Below are positions 17,165-26,147 of a stretch of DNA of 64,000 nt, one piece after another. Origin of the DNA: an uncultured Porphyromonadaceae bacterium (lineage in GTDB: Bacteria > Bacteroidota > Bacteroidia > Bacteroidales > Muribaculaceae); NCBI GenBank assembly GCA_937989585.1, contig CALKRW010000053.1, forward strand, positions 62,001 to 126,000. The letters are read 5' to 3'. Made by a program: the position numbers and the translations under genes. Positions within the stretch are counted from its first letter, which is position 1, and every line of letters starts with the position of its first letter. Below the pieces are notes generated by a model that was given only the letters and a program-made list of their open reading frames with translations, was not told the origin of the DNA and made no database searches.

Positions 17165-17713
17165 ATGTCAAAGACCCAAAAAGAATTCGATGACGCCATA
17201 GCACGTTGCCGTGATATTTTTAAGAAAAAACTTTTCGACTACGGAGCATCATGGCGCATACTTCGTCCTCAGTCTGTCACAGACCAGTTATTCATAAAGG
17301 CAAAACGTATTCGCACCCTTGAGACAAGCGGTACCTCTGCTGTTGGCGAGGGAATACTCCCCGAATTCATCGCGATTGTAAACTACGCTGTCATCGGGTG
17401 CATACAACTTGCACTCGGAGCCTCGGATACAAAAGATATCTCTCCCGAGGAGGCTCTGGCGCTATATGATGCCAAGATTGCCGAGGCACGCTCTTTGATG
17501 ATTGCAAAAAATACAGACTACGGCGAGGCGTGGCGTGAGATGAGAGTCGCCTCATATACAGACTTCATTCTTACAAAAATCGAGCGTGTCAAGGAGATTG
17601 AGGAAAATAACGGCATGACCTTGATTTCCGAAGGTATTGACGCTAACTACTTCGACATGCTCAACTACGCGGTATTCGGCATTATTAAACTCACACCGGT
17701 TTGCGAAGAATGA
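17165..17713 (+). CDS. DUF1599 domain protein
   Basis: This 182-residue cytoplasmic protein contains two copies of a similar block. The first has FDYGASWRILRPQSVTDQ and the second has NTDYGEAWREMRVASYTD. Each is followed by a conserved KIERVKEIE-type helix and a LNYAVFGIIKL-type helix. This internal duplication is typical of DUF1599 (nucleotide-modification-associated) proteins. Biochemical function is not established. The start is MSKTQKEFDDA at 17165. An earlier start at 17072 would run through the promoter. Its stop overlaps the start of the DoxX-like gene (ATGA), so the two are translationally coupled. The same pair ahead of tpiA is a familiar Bacteroidales order. Confidence 0.85.
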   Translation: MSKTQKEFDDAIARCRDIFKKKLFDYGASWRILRPQSVTDQLFIKAKRIRTLETSGTSAVGEGILPEFIAIVNYAVIGCIQLALGASDTKDISPEEALALYDAKIAEARSLMIAKNTDYGEAWREMRVASYTDFILTKIERVKEIEENNGMTLISEGIDANYFDMLNYAVFGIIKLTPVCEE

Positions 17714-19008
17714 AACCCTCATTCACAATACGTAATCCTAAAGCCACGACCGTGCTGGTTTGGACACTCCGTGTCATGCTTGGCGCGGTCTTTGTCTTTT
17801 CAGGCTTTGCGAAGACCGTCGACCCCTGGGGGACGATGTACAAGTTTGGCGAATATTTCTCGGCATGGGGCATGGACATCCCCCGTGAAATTAGCCTGAT
17901 ACTCGGATCTTCGCTTTCTGTTTTTGAACTTGCGCTTGGAGCCATGCTGCTGCTTGGCTGTTTCCGGCGGGTCGCTGCATGGCTTACAGCCGGTTTTATG
18001 GCTGCGATGACTCTCCTGACGGTTTATATCTATTTCAAGGACCCTGTGAGCGATTGCGGATGTTTTGGAGACGCGCTTGTCATCAGCAACGGGGCGACTT
18101 TATTGAAAAACATCATACTTTGTGTCCCGGCGTTTTTTATTCTGACTTTAAATACGAAGGCTTCGGGACTCGTGAAGATGAAACTTCAGTGGCTCGCGGC
18201 GATTGTTGTCATTGCTTATGGAGCCGGATTGGCATTCATTGGCTATTATGTACAGCCATTGATTGATTTCCGTCCCTTCCCGGTCGGCTATAATATTGCT
18301 CCTGTCCAGACTCAGCCTGTCGACATGAAGGGAATGAGATTCGTATATGAACGTGACGGCGAGCGACGTGAGTTTGATGCTGATGATATACCCGAGGATG
18401 ATTCCTGGACTTTTGTTGAGCGTATCGAACCGGAATCTACCACATTGTCCTCTGACTTTGTCATCAATGACGAGGAAGGCGATGACGTTACATCCGATGT
18501 AATTCCCGAGCATGGCAAGACCCTGCTGATGCTGATATCCGATCCGCGTGTCGTTGGACTGTCGCGTAGTCATTCGGCCGATAAGTTTGCCGAGGCCATG
18601 TCGGACTCAGACGGCAATTTTGCAGTCGTGGTCGCCGCTGATTATCCAGGAGGAAGCGAGGCCTGGAGTGAGAGGGTACATGCTGACAACTATGAGGTAT
18701 ATCAGGCCGAGGACACTGACCTGAAGATGCTTGCACGCGGTGACATAGCCCTCGTGTATATCGTTGACGGAAACATCGCGTGGAAATATAATGCATATCA
18801 CTTTGCGCCTGACTTTTCTGACCGTTGCGTTGCAAAGCCGGCGCTTCTTGACGAAGTCAGACCCGTTTACGAGGAATATTCGCTTCTGACATGGACACTT
18901 TGGACTGTTGCCGTTCTCCTGCTTATTATCGCAGCCGGTCCGATTCTGCGCCTTCTTCGTCCGGGAAAAGCAAAAAAGCCCGCAAAAGAGACTGCCGAAG
19001 TAAAGTGA
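17710..19008 (+). CDS. DoxX-like multi-spanning membrane protein (BT_3928-type)
   Basis: This is a 432-residue inner-membrane protein. The N-terminal 170 residues hold four to five transmembrane helices of the DoxX/MauE type (for example MLGAVFVFSGFAKTVDPWGT), with a CGCFG motif near residue 117 like those of MauE-type proteins linked to thiol or disulfide handling. A further helix near 165-185 leads into a soluble thioredoxin-like region (about 250-380, including GKTLLMLISDPRVVG) on the other side. A last helix (about 400-418) is followed by a basic tail. The start overlaps the DUF1599 stop. A role in envelope redox or respiration is an inference from the fold. No substrate is known. Confidence 0.78.
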   Translation: MKPSFTIRNPKATTVLVWTLRVMLGAVFVFSGFAKTVDPWGTMYKFGEYFSAWGMDIPREISLILGSSLSVFELALGAMLLLGCFRRVAAWLTAGFMAAMTLLTVYIYFKDPVSDCGCFGDALVISNGATLLKNIILCVPAFFILTLNTKASGLVKMKLQWLAAIVVIAYGAGLAFIGYYVQPLIDFRPFPVGYNIAPVQTQPVDMKGMRFVYERDGERREFDADDIPEDDSWTFVERIEPESTTLSSDFVINDEEGDDVTSDVIPEHGKTLLMLISDPRVVGLSRSHSADKFAEAMSDSDGNFAVVVAADYPGGSEAWSERVHADNYEVYQAEDTDLKMLARGDIALVYIVDGNIAWKYNAYHFAPDFSDRCVAKPALLDEVRPVYEEYSLLTWTLWTVAVLLLIIAAGPILRLLRPGKAKKPAKETAEVK

Positions 19009-19103
19009 TTCGTGATATTTAGCATATTCTTTGATAAATCCTCACTCTCAGAAATAAACGAGATTTCGGTCGTGTTAATACTGACGCCTGGGATAAATAT
19101 ATT

Positions 19104-19135
19104 TTTGTCCAACTCACAAAAAATCCCTAAATTTG
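19104..19135 (+). promoter_or_regulatory. tpiA promoter
   Basis: TTTG (19104-19107), 20 bases, then TAAATTTG (19128-19135). Both boxes match the Bacteroidota consensus exactly. Confidence 0.75.
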
Positions 19136-19172
19136 CACTCTAAAATTAATTAACATATTAAATCAAACCAAA

Positions 19173-19931
19173 ATGAGAAAGAATATTGTTGCAGGCAACT
19201 GGAAAATGAACACCACTCTGCCCGAGGGTGTAAAACTCGCCAAGGAAGTGAACGACGCACTTACCGACGTTCAGCCCAAGTGCGACGTTATCGTTTGCGT
19301 TCCCTTCACACACCTCGCCTCTGTTAACGCTGTGATTACCAATGTTGACAAACTCGGCCTTGGCGCTGAGAATTGTGCTGATCACGCTAAGGGTGCATAT
19401 ACGGGTGAAGTCTCTGCCGCCATGGTTGCTTCGACAGGTGCGAAATATGTAATTCTCGGTCACTCCGAGCGCCGTCAGTATTACTGCGAGACCTCCGAGA
19501 CTCTCCGCGAGAAAGTCGCTCTTGCTCTGGAGAATGGCCTTAAGCCGATCTTCTGTGTCGGCGAGGTCCTCGAGGAACGTGAGAACGGCAAGGCTTTCGA
19601 TGTCGTGAAAGAGCAACTCGAAGGCGGTCTTTTCAATCTTTCCGCTGACGACTTCCAGAACATAATCATTGCATACGAGCCTGTATGGGCTATTGGCACA
19701 GGCAAGACTGCCACAGCCGATCAGGCACAGGAGATGCATGCCTTCATCCGCAACGTAATTGCTTCTAAGTACGGTAAGGAAATCGCTGACGGCACTTCCA
19801 TTCTCTACGGTGGTAGTTGCAAGCCCTCGAACGCAAAGGAAATCTTCGCCAAGCCCGACGTTGACGGCGGTCTCATCGGTGGCGCCGCACTCAAGTGCAA
19901 CGATTTCATGGGTATCGTTACCGCATTCTGA
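19173..19931 (+). CDS. tpiA: Triose-phosphate isomerase
   Basis: This enzyme interconverts dihydroxyacetone phosphate and glyceraldehyde 3-phosphate in glycolysis and gluconeogenesis. Its 252 residues are the normal length for the TIM barrel. It shows the N-terminal GNWKMN with the catalytic Lys, the electrophile His in VILGHSERR, the catalytic Glu in AYEPVWAIGTGK (which also starts the flexible lid), and the phosphate-binding YGGS and GGLIGGA segments. It has its own promoter, and the SPOR and folE genes follow on the same strand. Codon use is strongly biased to C-ending codons, as expected for a highly expressed gene. Confidence 0.97.
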   Translation: MRKNIVAGNWKMNTTLPEGVKLAKEVNDALTDVQPKCDVIVCVPFTHLASVNAVITNVDKLGLGAENCADHAKGAYTGEVSAAMVASTGAKYVILGHSERRQYYCETSETLREKVALALENGLKPIFCVGEVLEERENGKAFDVVKEQLEGGLFNLSADDFQNIIIAYEPVWAIGTGKTATADQAQEMHAFIRNVIASKYGKEIADGTSILYGGSCKPSNAKEIFAKPDVDGGLIGGAALKCNDFMGIVTAF

Positions 19932-20022
19932 TTCTGAATCCGTTTACAACAGGGGCGCTCGCCCTGTGACGGTGTCCCTGTTGTTCCTTTCAAATCCTCC
20001 CCTCTCAAATTTATAATACGTT

Positions 20023-20481
20023 ATGCGCGAATTACTCGCAATTGCTCTTATATTTGTCGCTTTCCCGGCCCTTTGTGCTGAAGATCCGGATTCGACTATC
20101 GTCTCCCGTATCAATGCTTCGGGAAACATTTCCGTCGAGCAGCCTATCGGTTTGGGCCAGCGTCTCGAATTTGACGAGACGGAACCTTCCGAGTCCGCCG
20201 AGAAACCGGGCAACAAGGCCACTTCTGTCGGCTATCGCGTGGAAATTTTCGCAGATAACAATCCGCGTACAGCCAAAAGCCAGGCAATGGCACGTCGACG
20301 CAACGTTTCGGCCCGCATGCCCGAACACGCCACTTACATGGTTTTCGAATCGCCTTACTGGCGCGTCAGGGTAGGCGACTTCCGCTCGAGATCTGAAGCC
20401 GAGAGTGCTCTTGCCGACATCCGCCGGGCGTTTCCCGCATACAGCCGCGATTTGCGCATAGTCCGTTCACGCATCAAATAA
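20023..20481 (+). CDS. Small exported SPOR-domain protein
   Basis: This 152-residue protein has a signal peptide (MRELLAIALIFVAFPALCA) and a C-terminal SPOR domain (about residues 75-148: GYRVEIFADNNPRTA ... YWRVRVGDFRSRSEAESALA). SPOR domains bind denuded septal peptidoglycan, so a periplasmic, cell-wall-associated role is likely. The middle is an acidic, probably disordered linker. It lies between tpiA and folE, 8 bases before folE. The same tpiA-SPOR-folE order occurs in other Bacteroidales. Its effect on division is inferred only. Confidence 0.85.
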   Translation: MRELLAIALIFVAFPALCAEDPDSTIVSRINASGNISVEQPIGLGQRLEFDETEPSESAEKPGNKATSVGYRVEIFADNNPRTAKSQAMARRRNVSARMPEHATYMVFESPYWRVRVGDFRSRSEAESALADIRRAFPAYSRDLRIVRSRIK

Positions 20482-20489
20482 ATTACTCA

Positions 20490-21086
20490 ATGTCCGAACG
20501 CATCCCTGTTTCCCCCGAAGACATCAGTAAGGTCGAAGCCATCGCCGGGCACTACAAGGCAATCCTCGAACTCTTGGGCGAGGATACCTCCCGCGAAGGG
20601 CTTTCGAAGACACCGATGCGCGCCGCGCGTGCCCTGTGGTACATTACATCGGGCTATCGTCAGGACGCGGCCGAGGTAATGAATCAGGCTATCTTCCAGC
20701 ATGCCGGTTCAAGTATGGTAGTGGTCAGGGACATCGAGTTCTATTCGCTTTGCGAGCATCACATCCTTCCGTTTTTTGGTAAAATATCCGTCGGTTATAT
20801 TCCCGACGGCAAGATGATAGGTCTTAGCAAACTTGCAAGGCTTGTCAATGTCTTCGCCCAGCGCCTCCAGGTTCAGGAAAGACTCACGGCACAGATATGC
20901 GCCTCTATCATGGAGACCCTTCACGCCCGAGGTGCGATAGTTCTCTGTCGCGGTGAGCACCTTTGCATGAAGATGCGGGGTGTCGAGAAAGAGTCTTCGT
21001 CTACTACTACGCTCGATTACGCGGGCGACTTCTCCGGTGACCCTTCCCTCCGCGCCGAGTTCTTCAACGCCCTTTCTGCCCTCTGA
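20490..21086 (+). CDS. folE: GTP cyclohydrolase I
   Basis: This enzyme converts GTP to dihydroneopterin triphosphate, the first step of tetrahydrofolate synthesis. Its 198 residues fit the family. Zinc ligands are visible in SLCEHHILPFFGKI (Cys and His) and in the later CRGEHLCMKMRG segment. The substrate-binding stretch VGYIPDGKMIGLSKLAR and QVQERLTAQI are conserved, which marks it as the canonical type IA enzyme rather than FolE2. It follows the SPOR gene closely and ends at a weak hairpin. Probably it is co-transcribed from the tpiA promoter. Confidence 0.95.
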   Translation: MSERIPVSPEDISKVEAIAGHYKAILELLGEDTSREGLSKTPMRAARALWYITSGYRQDAAEVMNQAIFQHAGSSMVVVRDIEFYSLCEHHILPFFGKISVGYIPDGKMIGLSKLARLVNVFAQRLQVQERLTAQICASIMETLHARGAIVLCRGEHLCMKMRGVEKESSSTTTLDYAGDFSGDPSLRAEFFNALSAL

Positions 21087-21092
21087 CCTCAT

Positions 21093-21120
21093 AAAGCCCG
21101 CCTGACCGCAGGCTTTTGTT
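21093..21120 (+). terminator. Probable terminator after folE
   Basis: An AAAGCC...GGCTTT stem with an inner CCTG/CAGG pairing is followed by TTTTGTTATTTTT. The stem is imperfect. About 130 bases of AT-rich sequence then lead to glnN, including GTGAG-N6-CTCAC at 21156-21171, which may be an operator. Confidence 0.5.
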
Positions 21121-21244
21121 ATTTTTATTGAACTAATCAATCCCACGTCTTCTTAGTGAGTATATTCTCACACCCTGTCACGATTTCAATAGATTCAGTT
21201 TTTATAAAGCCATTCATCCACTAAGTCTTTCAATATAATTTTTT

Positions 21245-23437
21245 ATGTCATCCTTACGTTTCAAGGCCGTTGACGAATCATTCACCCGTCCGGCAGTAAA
21301 GGTCGAGTCTCCCGCCGACCGTCCTGAAAAATTTTTTGGCGAGGCAGTATTCAATCGTACGCGCATGTACGAGTATCTTGACGAAGATACATACAATGCG
21401 CTGATTTCTGCTATCGAGAACAAACAGCCCATTTCCCGCGGTCTTGCCGACAAGGTTGCTGACGGTATGAAACGCTGGGCTGTTGACAACGGCGCGAGCC
21501 ACTACACCCACTGGTTCCATCCTCTGACCGACGGCACTGCCGAGAAACACGACTCCTTCATTATGCCCGACGGACGTGGCGGCGTTGTCGAAGAATTCAC
21601 CGGCAAACTTCTCGTCCAGCAGGAGCCTGACGCATCGTCTTTCCCTAACGGTGGTATCCGAAATACATTCGAGGCCCGTGGTTATTCTGCCTGGGATATT
21701 TCCTCTCCTGCCTTTATCATGGGCAAGACTCTTTGCATACCTACGGTTTTCATATCCTATACAGGCGAGTCTCTCGACTACAAGACTCCCCTGCTACGTG
21801 CCCTCAACGCAGTCGACGAGGCTGCTGCCGCTGTCGCACGCTATTTCGACCCCGAGGTAAAGCACGTCAAATCCTTCCTCGGCTGGGAGCAGGAGTATTT
21901 CCTTGTCGACGAGGCACTGTTCTGTGCCCGTCCTGACCTCGTGATGACAGGCCGCACTCTCCTTGGCCACGAAAGCCCCAAGAACCAGCAGCTCGAGGAC
22001 CACTATTTCGGCGCCATCCCTTCGCGTGTCGAGGCCTTCATGCTCGACCTCGAGATTGAGTCGCACCGTCTCGGCATTCCCGTAAAGACACGTCACAACG
22101 AGGTTGCCCCAAATCAGTTCGAACTTGCTCCTGTTTACGAGGAGACCAATCTGGCCAACGACCACAACTTGCTTGTCATGAAACTCATGGCCGAGGTTGC
22201 CCGACGTCACCACTTCCGTGTCCTCCTCCACGAGAAGCCTTTTGCCGGTGTCAACGGCTCCGGAAAGCACAACAACTGGAGTCTCGGCACCGATAAGGGC
22301 GTACAGTTGTTTGCCCCCGGCAAGACCGCTAATGACAATCTCCAGTTCATTACATTCTTTGTCAACGTGATGAAGGCCGTCCACACTCATAACGCCCTGC
22401 TCAAGGCCTCGATTATGTCGGCAACAAACGCACACCGTCTCGGAGCGAACGAGGCTCCTCCTGCCATTATCTCCATCTTCACCGGAAGCCAGTTGGCCGA
22501 CGTCCTGCGTAGACTTGCCGAATCGCCCGAAGGTTCCTCCATCGAGAACCTCAACAGGAAGGAAGGTATCTCGGTCGGTCTCTCGCAGATCCCCGAACTC
22601 CTTATCGACAATACAGACCGCAACCGTACATCGCCCTTTGCCTTCACCGGCAACCGTTTTGAGTTCCGCGCTCCGGGTTCGAGCGTCAACTGCGCCTCGG
22701 CCATGATTGCGCTCAACGCCGCTGTCGCCGACCAGTTGAGACACTTCAAGGAGGCTGTCGACCGCCGCATCGCTGACGGTGTCGAAAAAGAGGTGGCCAT
22801 TCTTGACGAGGTTCGCAAACTCATCCGTGAGTCCGATGCCATACACTTCGACGGAAACGGCTACAGCGACGAGTGGAAGGCCGAGGCTGCGCGCCGGGGG
22901 CTTGACACCGAGGGTTCCGCACCAAGAATCTTCGACGCATACCTCAGCGACTCGTCCGTACGCATGTTCAAGGATACAGGCGTCTTCTCACTCGTCGAAC
23001 TTCGCGCCCGTAACGAGGTCAAGTGGGAGATGTACACCAAGAAGGTACAGATTGAGGCTCGTGTCCTCGGTGACCTTGTCCTTAGCCACATCATTCCGGT
23101 CGCTAAGTCATATCAGTCCATGCTTGTCGACAACCTTATGAAACTCACACAGGTTTTCGGCGCAAAGAAAGCCCGCGAACTGGGAGGCCACGATGTCGAG
23201 ACCATCGAGCGCATCGGACATCATATCTCCGAGATTCAGGAAGAGGAACACGCCCTTGTCGAGGCCCGCAAGGTGGCCAACCGCATTTCCGACGAGCGTG
23301 AGCGTGCAATCGCATACCACGATGACGTCATTCCCCACATGGAGAACATACGCCGTCATGTTGACAAACTCGAACTCATTGTCGATGACAAGATGTGGCC
23401 TCTGCCCAAATACCGCGAGCTTCTCTTCATCCGTTGA
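21245..23437 (+). CDS. glnN: Glutamine synthetase type III
   Basis: GSIII joins ammonia to glutamate using ATP. It is a cytoplasmic dodecamer found mainly in Bacteroidota and cyanobacteria. The 730 residues match GSIII and not the 450-residue GSI. Signature parts are the N-terminal FFGEAVFNRTRMYEYL, the catalytic-domain KTRHNEVAPNQFELAP, the ATP/ammonium-site segment GVNGSGKHNNWSLGT, and TGNRFEFRAPGSSVN. The C-terminal 150 residues are helical and charged, as usual for the family. It stands alone between folE and a palindromic intergenic element. Nitrogen-dependent control is expected. No NtrC-type site is recognised. Confidence 0.96.
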   Translation: MSSLRFKAVDESFTRPAVKVESPADRPEKFFGEAVFNRTRMYEYLDEDTYNALISAIENKQPISRGLADKVADGMKRWAVDNGASHYTHWFHPLTDGTAEKHDSFIMPDGRGGVVEEFTGKLLVQQEPDASSFPNGGIRNTFEARGYSAWDISSPAFIMGKTLCIPTVFISYTGESLDYKTPLLRALNAVDEAAAAVARYFDPEVKHVKSFLGWEQEYFLVDEALFCARPDLVMTGRTLLGHESPKNQQLEDHYFGAIPSRVEAFMLDLEIESHRLGIPVKTRHNEVAPNQFELAPVYEETNLANDHNLLVMKLMAEVARRHHFRVLLHEKPFAGVNGSGKHNNWSLGTDKGVQLFAPGKTANDNLQFITFFVNVMKAVHTHNALLKASIMSATNAHRLGANEAPPAIISIFTGSQLADVLRRLAESPEGSSIENLNRKEGISVGLSQIPELLIDNTDRNRTSPFAFTGNRFEFRAPGSSVNCASAMIALNAAVADQLRHFKEAVDRRIADGVEKEVAILDEVRKLIRESDAIHFDGNGYSDEWKAEAARRGLDTEGSAPRIFDAYLSDSSVRMFKDTGVFSLVELRARNEVKWEMYTKKVQIEARVLGDLVLSHIIPVAKSYQSMLVDNLMKLTQVFGAKKARELGGHDVETIERIGHHISEIQEEEHALVEARKVANRISDERERAIAYHDDVIPHMENIRRHVDKLELIVDDKMWPLPKYRELLFIR

Positions 23438-23444
23438 TATAACT

Positions 23445-23639
23445 TAAGTAACTCGCAAAAATTAGCAGCGAATGAAATTTGAAGGATTTTGGATTGATTT
23501 TCGTTCGAGGAAGATGGCTTGTAGTGGTCTACAAGCCTGATGACGAGGACGGAAAGCGGCCAAAAGACAAGAATTTCATCGCTGCCCCAAAGAGCAGTTA
23601 CTTCATGAATAATATAAACTAATTTTTAAGAGTTACTTA
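23445..23639. repeat. Palindromic, MITE-like or structured-RNA element
   Basis: This 195-base intergenic element is bounded by a perfect 10-bp inverted repeat (TAAGTAACTC at 23445-23454, GAGTTACTTA at 23630-23639). An internal copy of AGTTACTT (23596-23603) can pair with the same left arm. Nested inside are GCAGCGA(A)TGAAATT at 23465-23479, pairing with AATTTCATCGCTGC at 23572-23585 with one bulge, and a perfect 9-bp hairpin, 23516-23524 with 23529-23537. The only reading frame is 22 codons (starting at the ATG inside the left inner arm) and is not convincing. No second copy occurs in the window. It could be a mobile miniature element or a leader structure of purF. Confidence 0.6.
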
Positions 23640-23677
23640 CCAACCCTCAAAGTATATTATAGTTTCAGTCCCTTTTT

Positions 23678-25564
23678 ATGGAACAGATCAAACATGAGTG
23701 CGGCGTCGCCCTCATCAGGCTCAGAAAGCCTCTTGAATACTATAAGCAGAAATACGGCACATATTCCTGGGCCCTGGACAAACTGTATCTCCTTATGGAG
23801 AAACAGCACAATCGCGGCCAGGAAGCCGCCGGTGTCGGCGTCGTCAAACTCAATACTCCTCCCGGCTACGAATACGTTTTCCGCGAGCGTGCCTTGGGTA
23901 CGGACGCCATATCCCAGATTTTTGCCAACATCGGCTCTCAGCTCACCCCTGAGATTCTTGCTGGCTCAAAGGAGAACATTGAGTCTTTCGCACCTTTCAT
24001 AGGCCAGATATACATGGGACATCTCCGCTACTCGACCACAGGCCGTAGCGGCATGTCCTATGTCCACCCTTTCCTGCGGCGCAACAACTGGCCTTCGCGA
24101 AACCTGATGCTCTGCGGCAACTTCAACCTTACGAACGTCGACGAGATTTTCCAGAGCATTGTCTCCCAGGGCCAGCATCCGCGCCTTTATAGCGACACCA
24201 ACATGCTCCTCGAGCAGGTCGGCTACGCCATCGACAAGGAGGACCACCGACTGTTCCGCGAGTTCCGCTCGCGCCTCACCGAACCTGCCCTCAGCGAGGC
24301 CATCGAGGACAACTTCGACATGAGTCGTGTGCTTCGTCAGGTCGCCCCGTCGTGGGATGGCGGTTATGTCATCTGTGGTGCCACCGGCGCCGGCGAGATG
24401 TTTGCCTTGCGCGATCCTTCGGGCATCCGTCCGGCGTTCTACTACTGTGACGACGAGGTCATAGTTCTCGCATCCGAGCGCCCCGTAATCCAGACAGCCA
24501 TGAACGTTCCTCTCGAGAAGGTCGTCGAACTCGAGCCTGGGCAGGCCCTTATCGTCGGCAAGCACGGACAGTTCTCCCTCAGGAATATCCTCGACAAGGC
24601 CGCCAATCAGCGTTGCTCCTTCGAGCGCATCTATTTCTCGCGCGGAAGCGATGCCGACATCTATCGCGAGCGCAAACTTCTTGGCCGCCTGCTGGCACGT
24701 CCGCTGTGTGACATGCTCGGCGGCAACCTCGACGATACTGTCTTTTCGTTCATCCCGAACACAGCCGAAGTTGCGTTTCTCGGCATGACCGAGGCTCTCA
24801 ACGACATCCTCGAGAAACAGAAGGCCGACGAGATTCACGACCTCTGCCTCGTCGAGGGTAAGGCCGAGAAAGACAAGGTTCGCAAAATCCTTGAGCGTCG
24901 CATCCGTAACGAGAAACTCGTCCACAAGGACATCAAACTCCGCACCTTCATCGCCGAAGGCTCCTCGCGCGAGGATCTTGCCGCCCATGTCTACGACGTC
25001 ACATATGGCGTCGTCCGCAAGGACCGCGACACCGTCGTTGTCATCGATGACTCTATCGTTCGTGGCACAACCCTCAAGCAGTCCATCCTTGCCATGCTCG
25101 ACCGTCTCAATCCCAGCCGTATCATCGTGGTGTCCTCATCTCCACAGGTCCGTTATCCCGACTGCTACGGCATCGACATGAGCCGTATGGCCGAGTTCTG
25201 CGCATTCCGCGCCGCCATCCAGATCTTCAGGGACGAGGGTAGGGAGGCCGAACTCGAAGCCATATATAACGACACCCTAGAGGAACTTAAGAAACCCGCC
25301 GAGAAGCAGGTCAACATGGTCAAGCGTGTCTACGAGCCCTTCACCGACGAACAGATATCCCGCAAGATAGCCGAAATGCTCACCCCCAAGGGAATGCGTG
25401 CCGAAGTCAGCCTCCTTTACCAGAGCGTCGAGGACCAGCACCGGGCCGTCCCCGACCATCCCGGCGACTGGTACTTCTCCGGCAACTATCCCACCCCCGG
25501 TGGCGTCCGCCTCGTCAACCAGGCCTTCGTCAACTACTATGAAGGCAACCCCGCCAAACGCTAA
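23678..25564 (+). CDS. purF: Amidophosphoribosyltransferase
   Basis: PurF makes 5-phosphoribosylamine from PRPP and glutamine, the committing step of purine synthesis. The nucleophile of the N-terminal glutaminase domain is Cys8 (MEQIKHECGVALI), so a short propeptide would have to be cleaved, as in PurF enzymes that expose the Cys. The C-terminal phosphoribosyltransferase domain contains the PRPP motif VVVIDDSIVRGTT near residue 455. At 628 residues it is longer than the 505-residue E. coli enzyme, with extra sequence in the middle (RKILERRIRNEKLVHK region) and at the C-terminus, as in related Bacteroidota proteins. It follows the palindromic element by 38 bases. Confidence 0.92.
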   Translation: MEQIKHECGVALIRLRKPLEYYKQKYGTYSWALDKLYLLMEKQHNRGQEAAGVGVVKLNTPPGYEYVFRERALGTDAISQIFANIGSQLTPEILAGSKENIESFAPFIGQIYMGHLRYSTTGRSGMSYVHPFLRRNNWPSRNLMLCGNFNLTNVDEIFQSIVSQGQHPRLYSDTNMLLEQVGYAIDKEDHRLFREFRSRLTEPALSEAIEDNFDMSRVLRQVAPSWDGGYVICGATGAGEMFALRDPSGIRPAFYYCDDEVIVLASERPVIQTAMNVPLEKVVELEPGQALIVGKHGQFSLRNILDKAANQRCSFERIYFSRGSDADIYRERKLLGRLLARPLCDMLGGNLDDTVFSFIPNTAEVAFLGMTEALNDILEKQKADEIHDLCLVEGKAEKDKVRKILERRIRNEKLVHKDIKLRTFIAEGSSREDLAAHVYDVTYGVVRKDRDTVVVIDDSIVRGTTLKQSILAMLDRLNPSRIIVVSSSPQVRYPDCYGIDMSRMAEFCAFRAAIQIFRDEGREAELEAIYNDTLEELKKPAEKQVNMVKRVYEPFTDEQISRKIAEMLTPKGMRAEVSLLYQSVEDQHRAVPDHPGDWYFSGNYPTPGGVRLVNQAFVNYYEGNPAKR

Positions 25565-25587
25565 TTCCCACATCCCAAATACAACCG

Positions 25588-25619
25588 GCCCCGGACAAGC
25601 ACTCTCGCCTGTCCGGGGC
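25588..25619 (+). terminator. Hairpin after purF
   Basis: A perfect 10-bp GC-rich stem (GCCCCGGACA at 25588-25597 with 25610-25619) follows the purF stop by 23 bases. There is no strong T tract, so it may stabilise the mRNA end as much as terminate. Confidence 0.55.
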
Positions 25620-25739
25620 TGATTACATAATTTCCCCCGAATTTATATTCACCACTTGCCGAATTTCAAACTCACAAGGATATCCAAGTCAAAGAGTAAA
25701 CAAAATTGAAAAAATAATTTAAAAAAAGTATTTTATTGT

Positions 25740-25770
25740 TTTGATATAAACGATTTTATTATTAGTTTTG
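25740..25770 (+). promoter_or_regulatory. Promoter of the RiPP-cluster leader RNA
   Basis: TTTG (25740-25743), 19 bases, then TAGTTTTG (25763-25770). Both fit the Bacteroidota consensus. The predicted start is near 25777, some 370 bases before the first precursor gene. Confidence 0.75.
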
Positions 25771-25776
25771 CAACGC

Positions 25777-26100
25777 ATATCGCCAGCAGAGGCCCGATAG
25801 GGGCTTAAGGGGCGGGTGCAGACATAATTTGAAGTGCGTTTACTTAACGCTCTTTCTTGACTTTCTGAAATCTCGCAAGTTTCATTCTCGGTCAAGAATG
25901 CAGCAGCAAAGTAGATGTCTTGGAATATGTAATTTTTGACAGCGGTACACGAATCTGAGAGGATAAAAGTGTACTACCGTCTGTTTTACATATTTGCGTG
26001 AGGCCTCTGCGTGTTGCTCGTTCAACCGAGAAGGGCAATGCGAGAGCCTCAGAAAGTGGGACGAGTAACAAAGTACAGACTCTCACGCATTCTTTTTTTA
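25777..26100 (+). ncRNA. Structured leader RNA ending in a terminator (candidate attenuator)
   Basis: This is about 325 bases with no credible ORF, between a consensus promoter and an intrinsic terminator. Several helices are visible: GCGTT/AACGC around TACTT; TCTTGAC (near 25855) with GTCAAGA (near 25890); and GGTACAC pairing with GTGTAC near 25944-25972. The terminator is a multi-part hairpin closed by TGCGTGAG (25995-26002) and CTCACGCA (26082-26089). Inside are GAGGC/GCCTC (26000-26004 with 26046-26050) and CTCG/CGAG helices. The run TTCTTTTTTT follows at 26090-26099. The ATG of the first Cys-rich precursor comes 48 bases later, with no other promoter in between. Transcription of the cluster should therefore depend on read-through or antitermination. 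It matches no RNA family I can name. Confidence 0.6.
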
Positions 26101-26147
26101 AACCAATCAGCCCAATCCGGTGAGTCTATAGGGCAGATGGTTCTATC

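Noticed and set aside
21794..22846. Minus-strand ORF of 350 codons opposite glnN
   Set aside because: It is fully antisense to the catalytic part of GlnN with no recognisable domain.
23471..23540. 22-codon ORF inside the palindromic element
   Set aside because: It is very short, is explained by the inverted repeats and has no supporting context.
23966..24988. Minus-strand ORF of 340 codons opposite purF
   Set aside because: It lies fully antisense to conserved PurF coding sequence, and GC-rich codon use creates long antisense frames.
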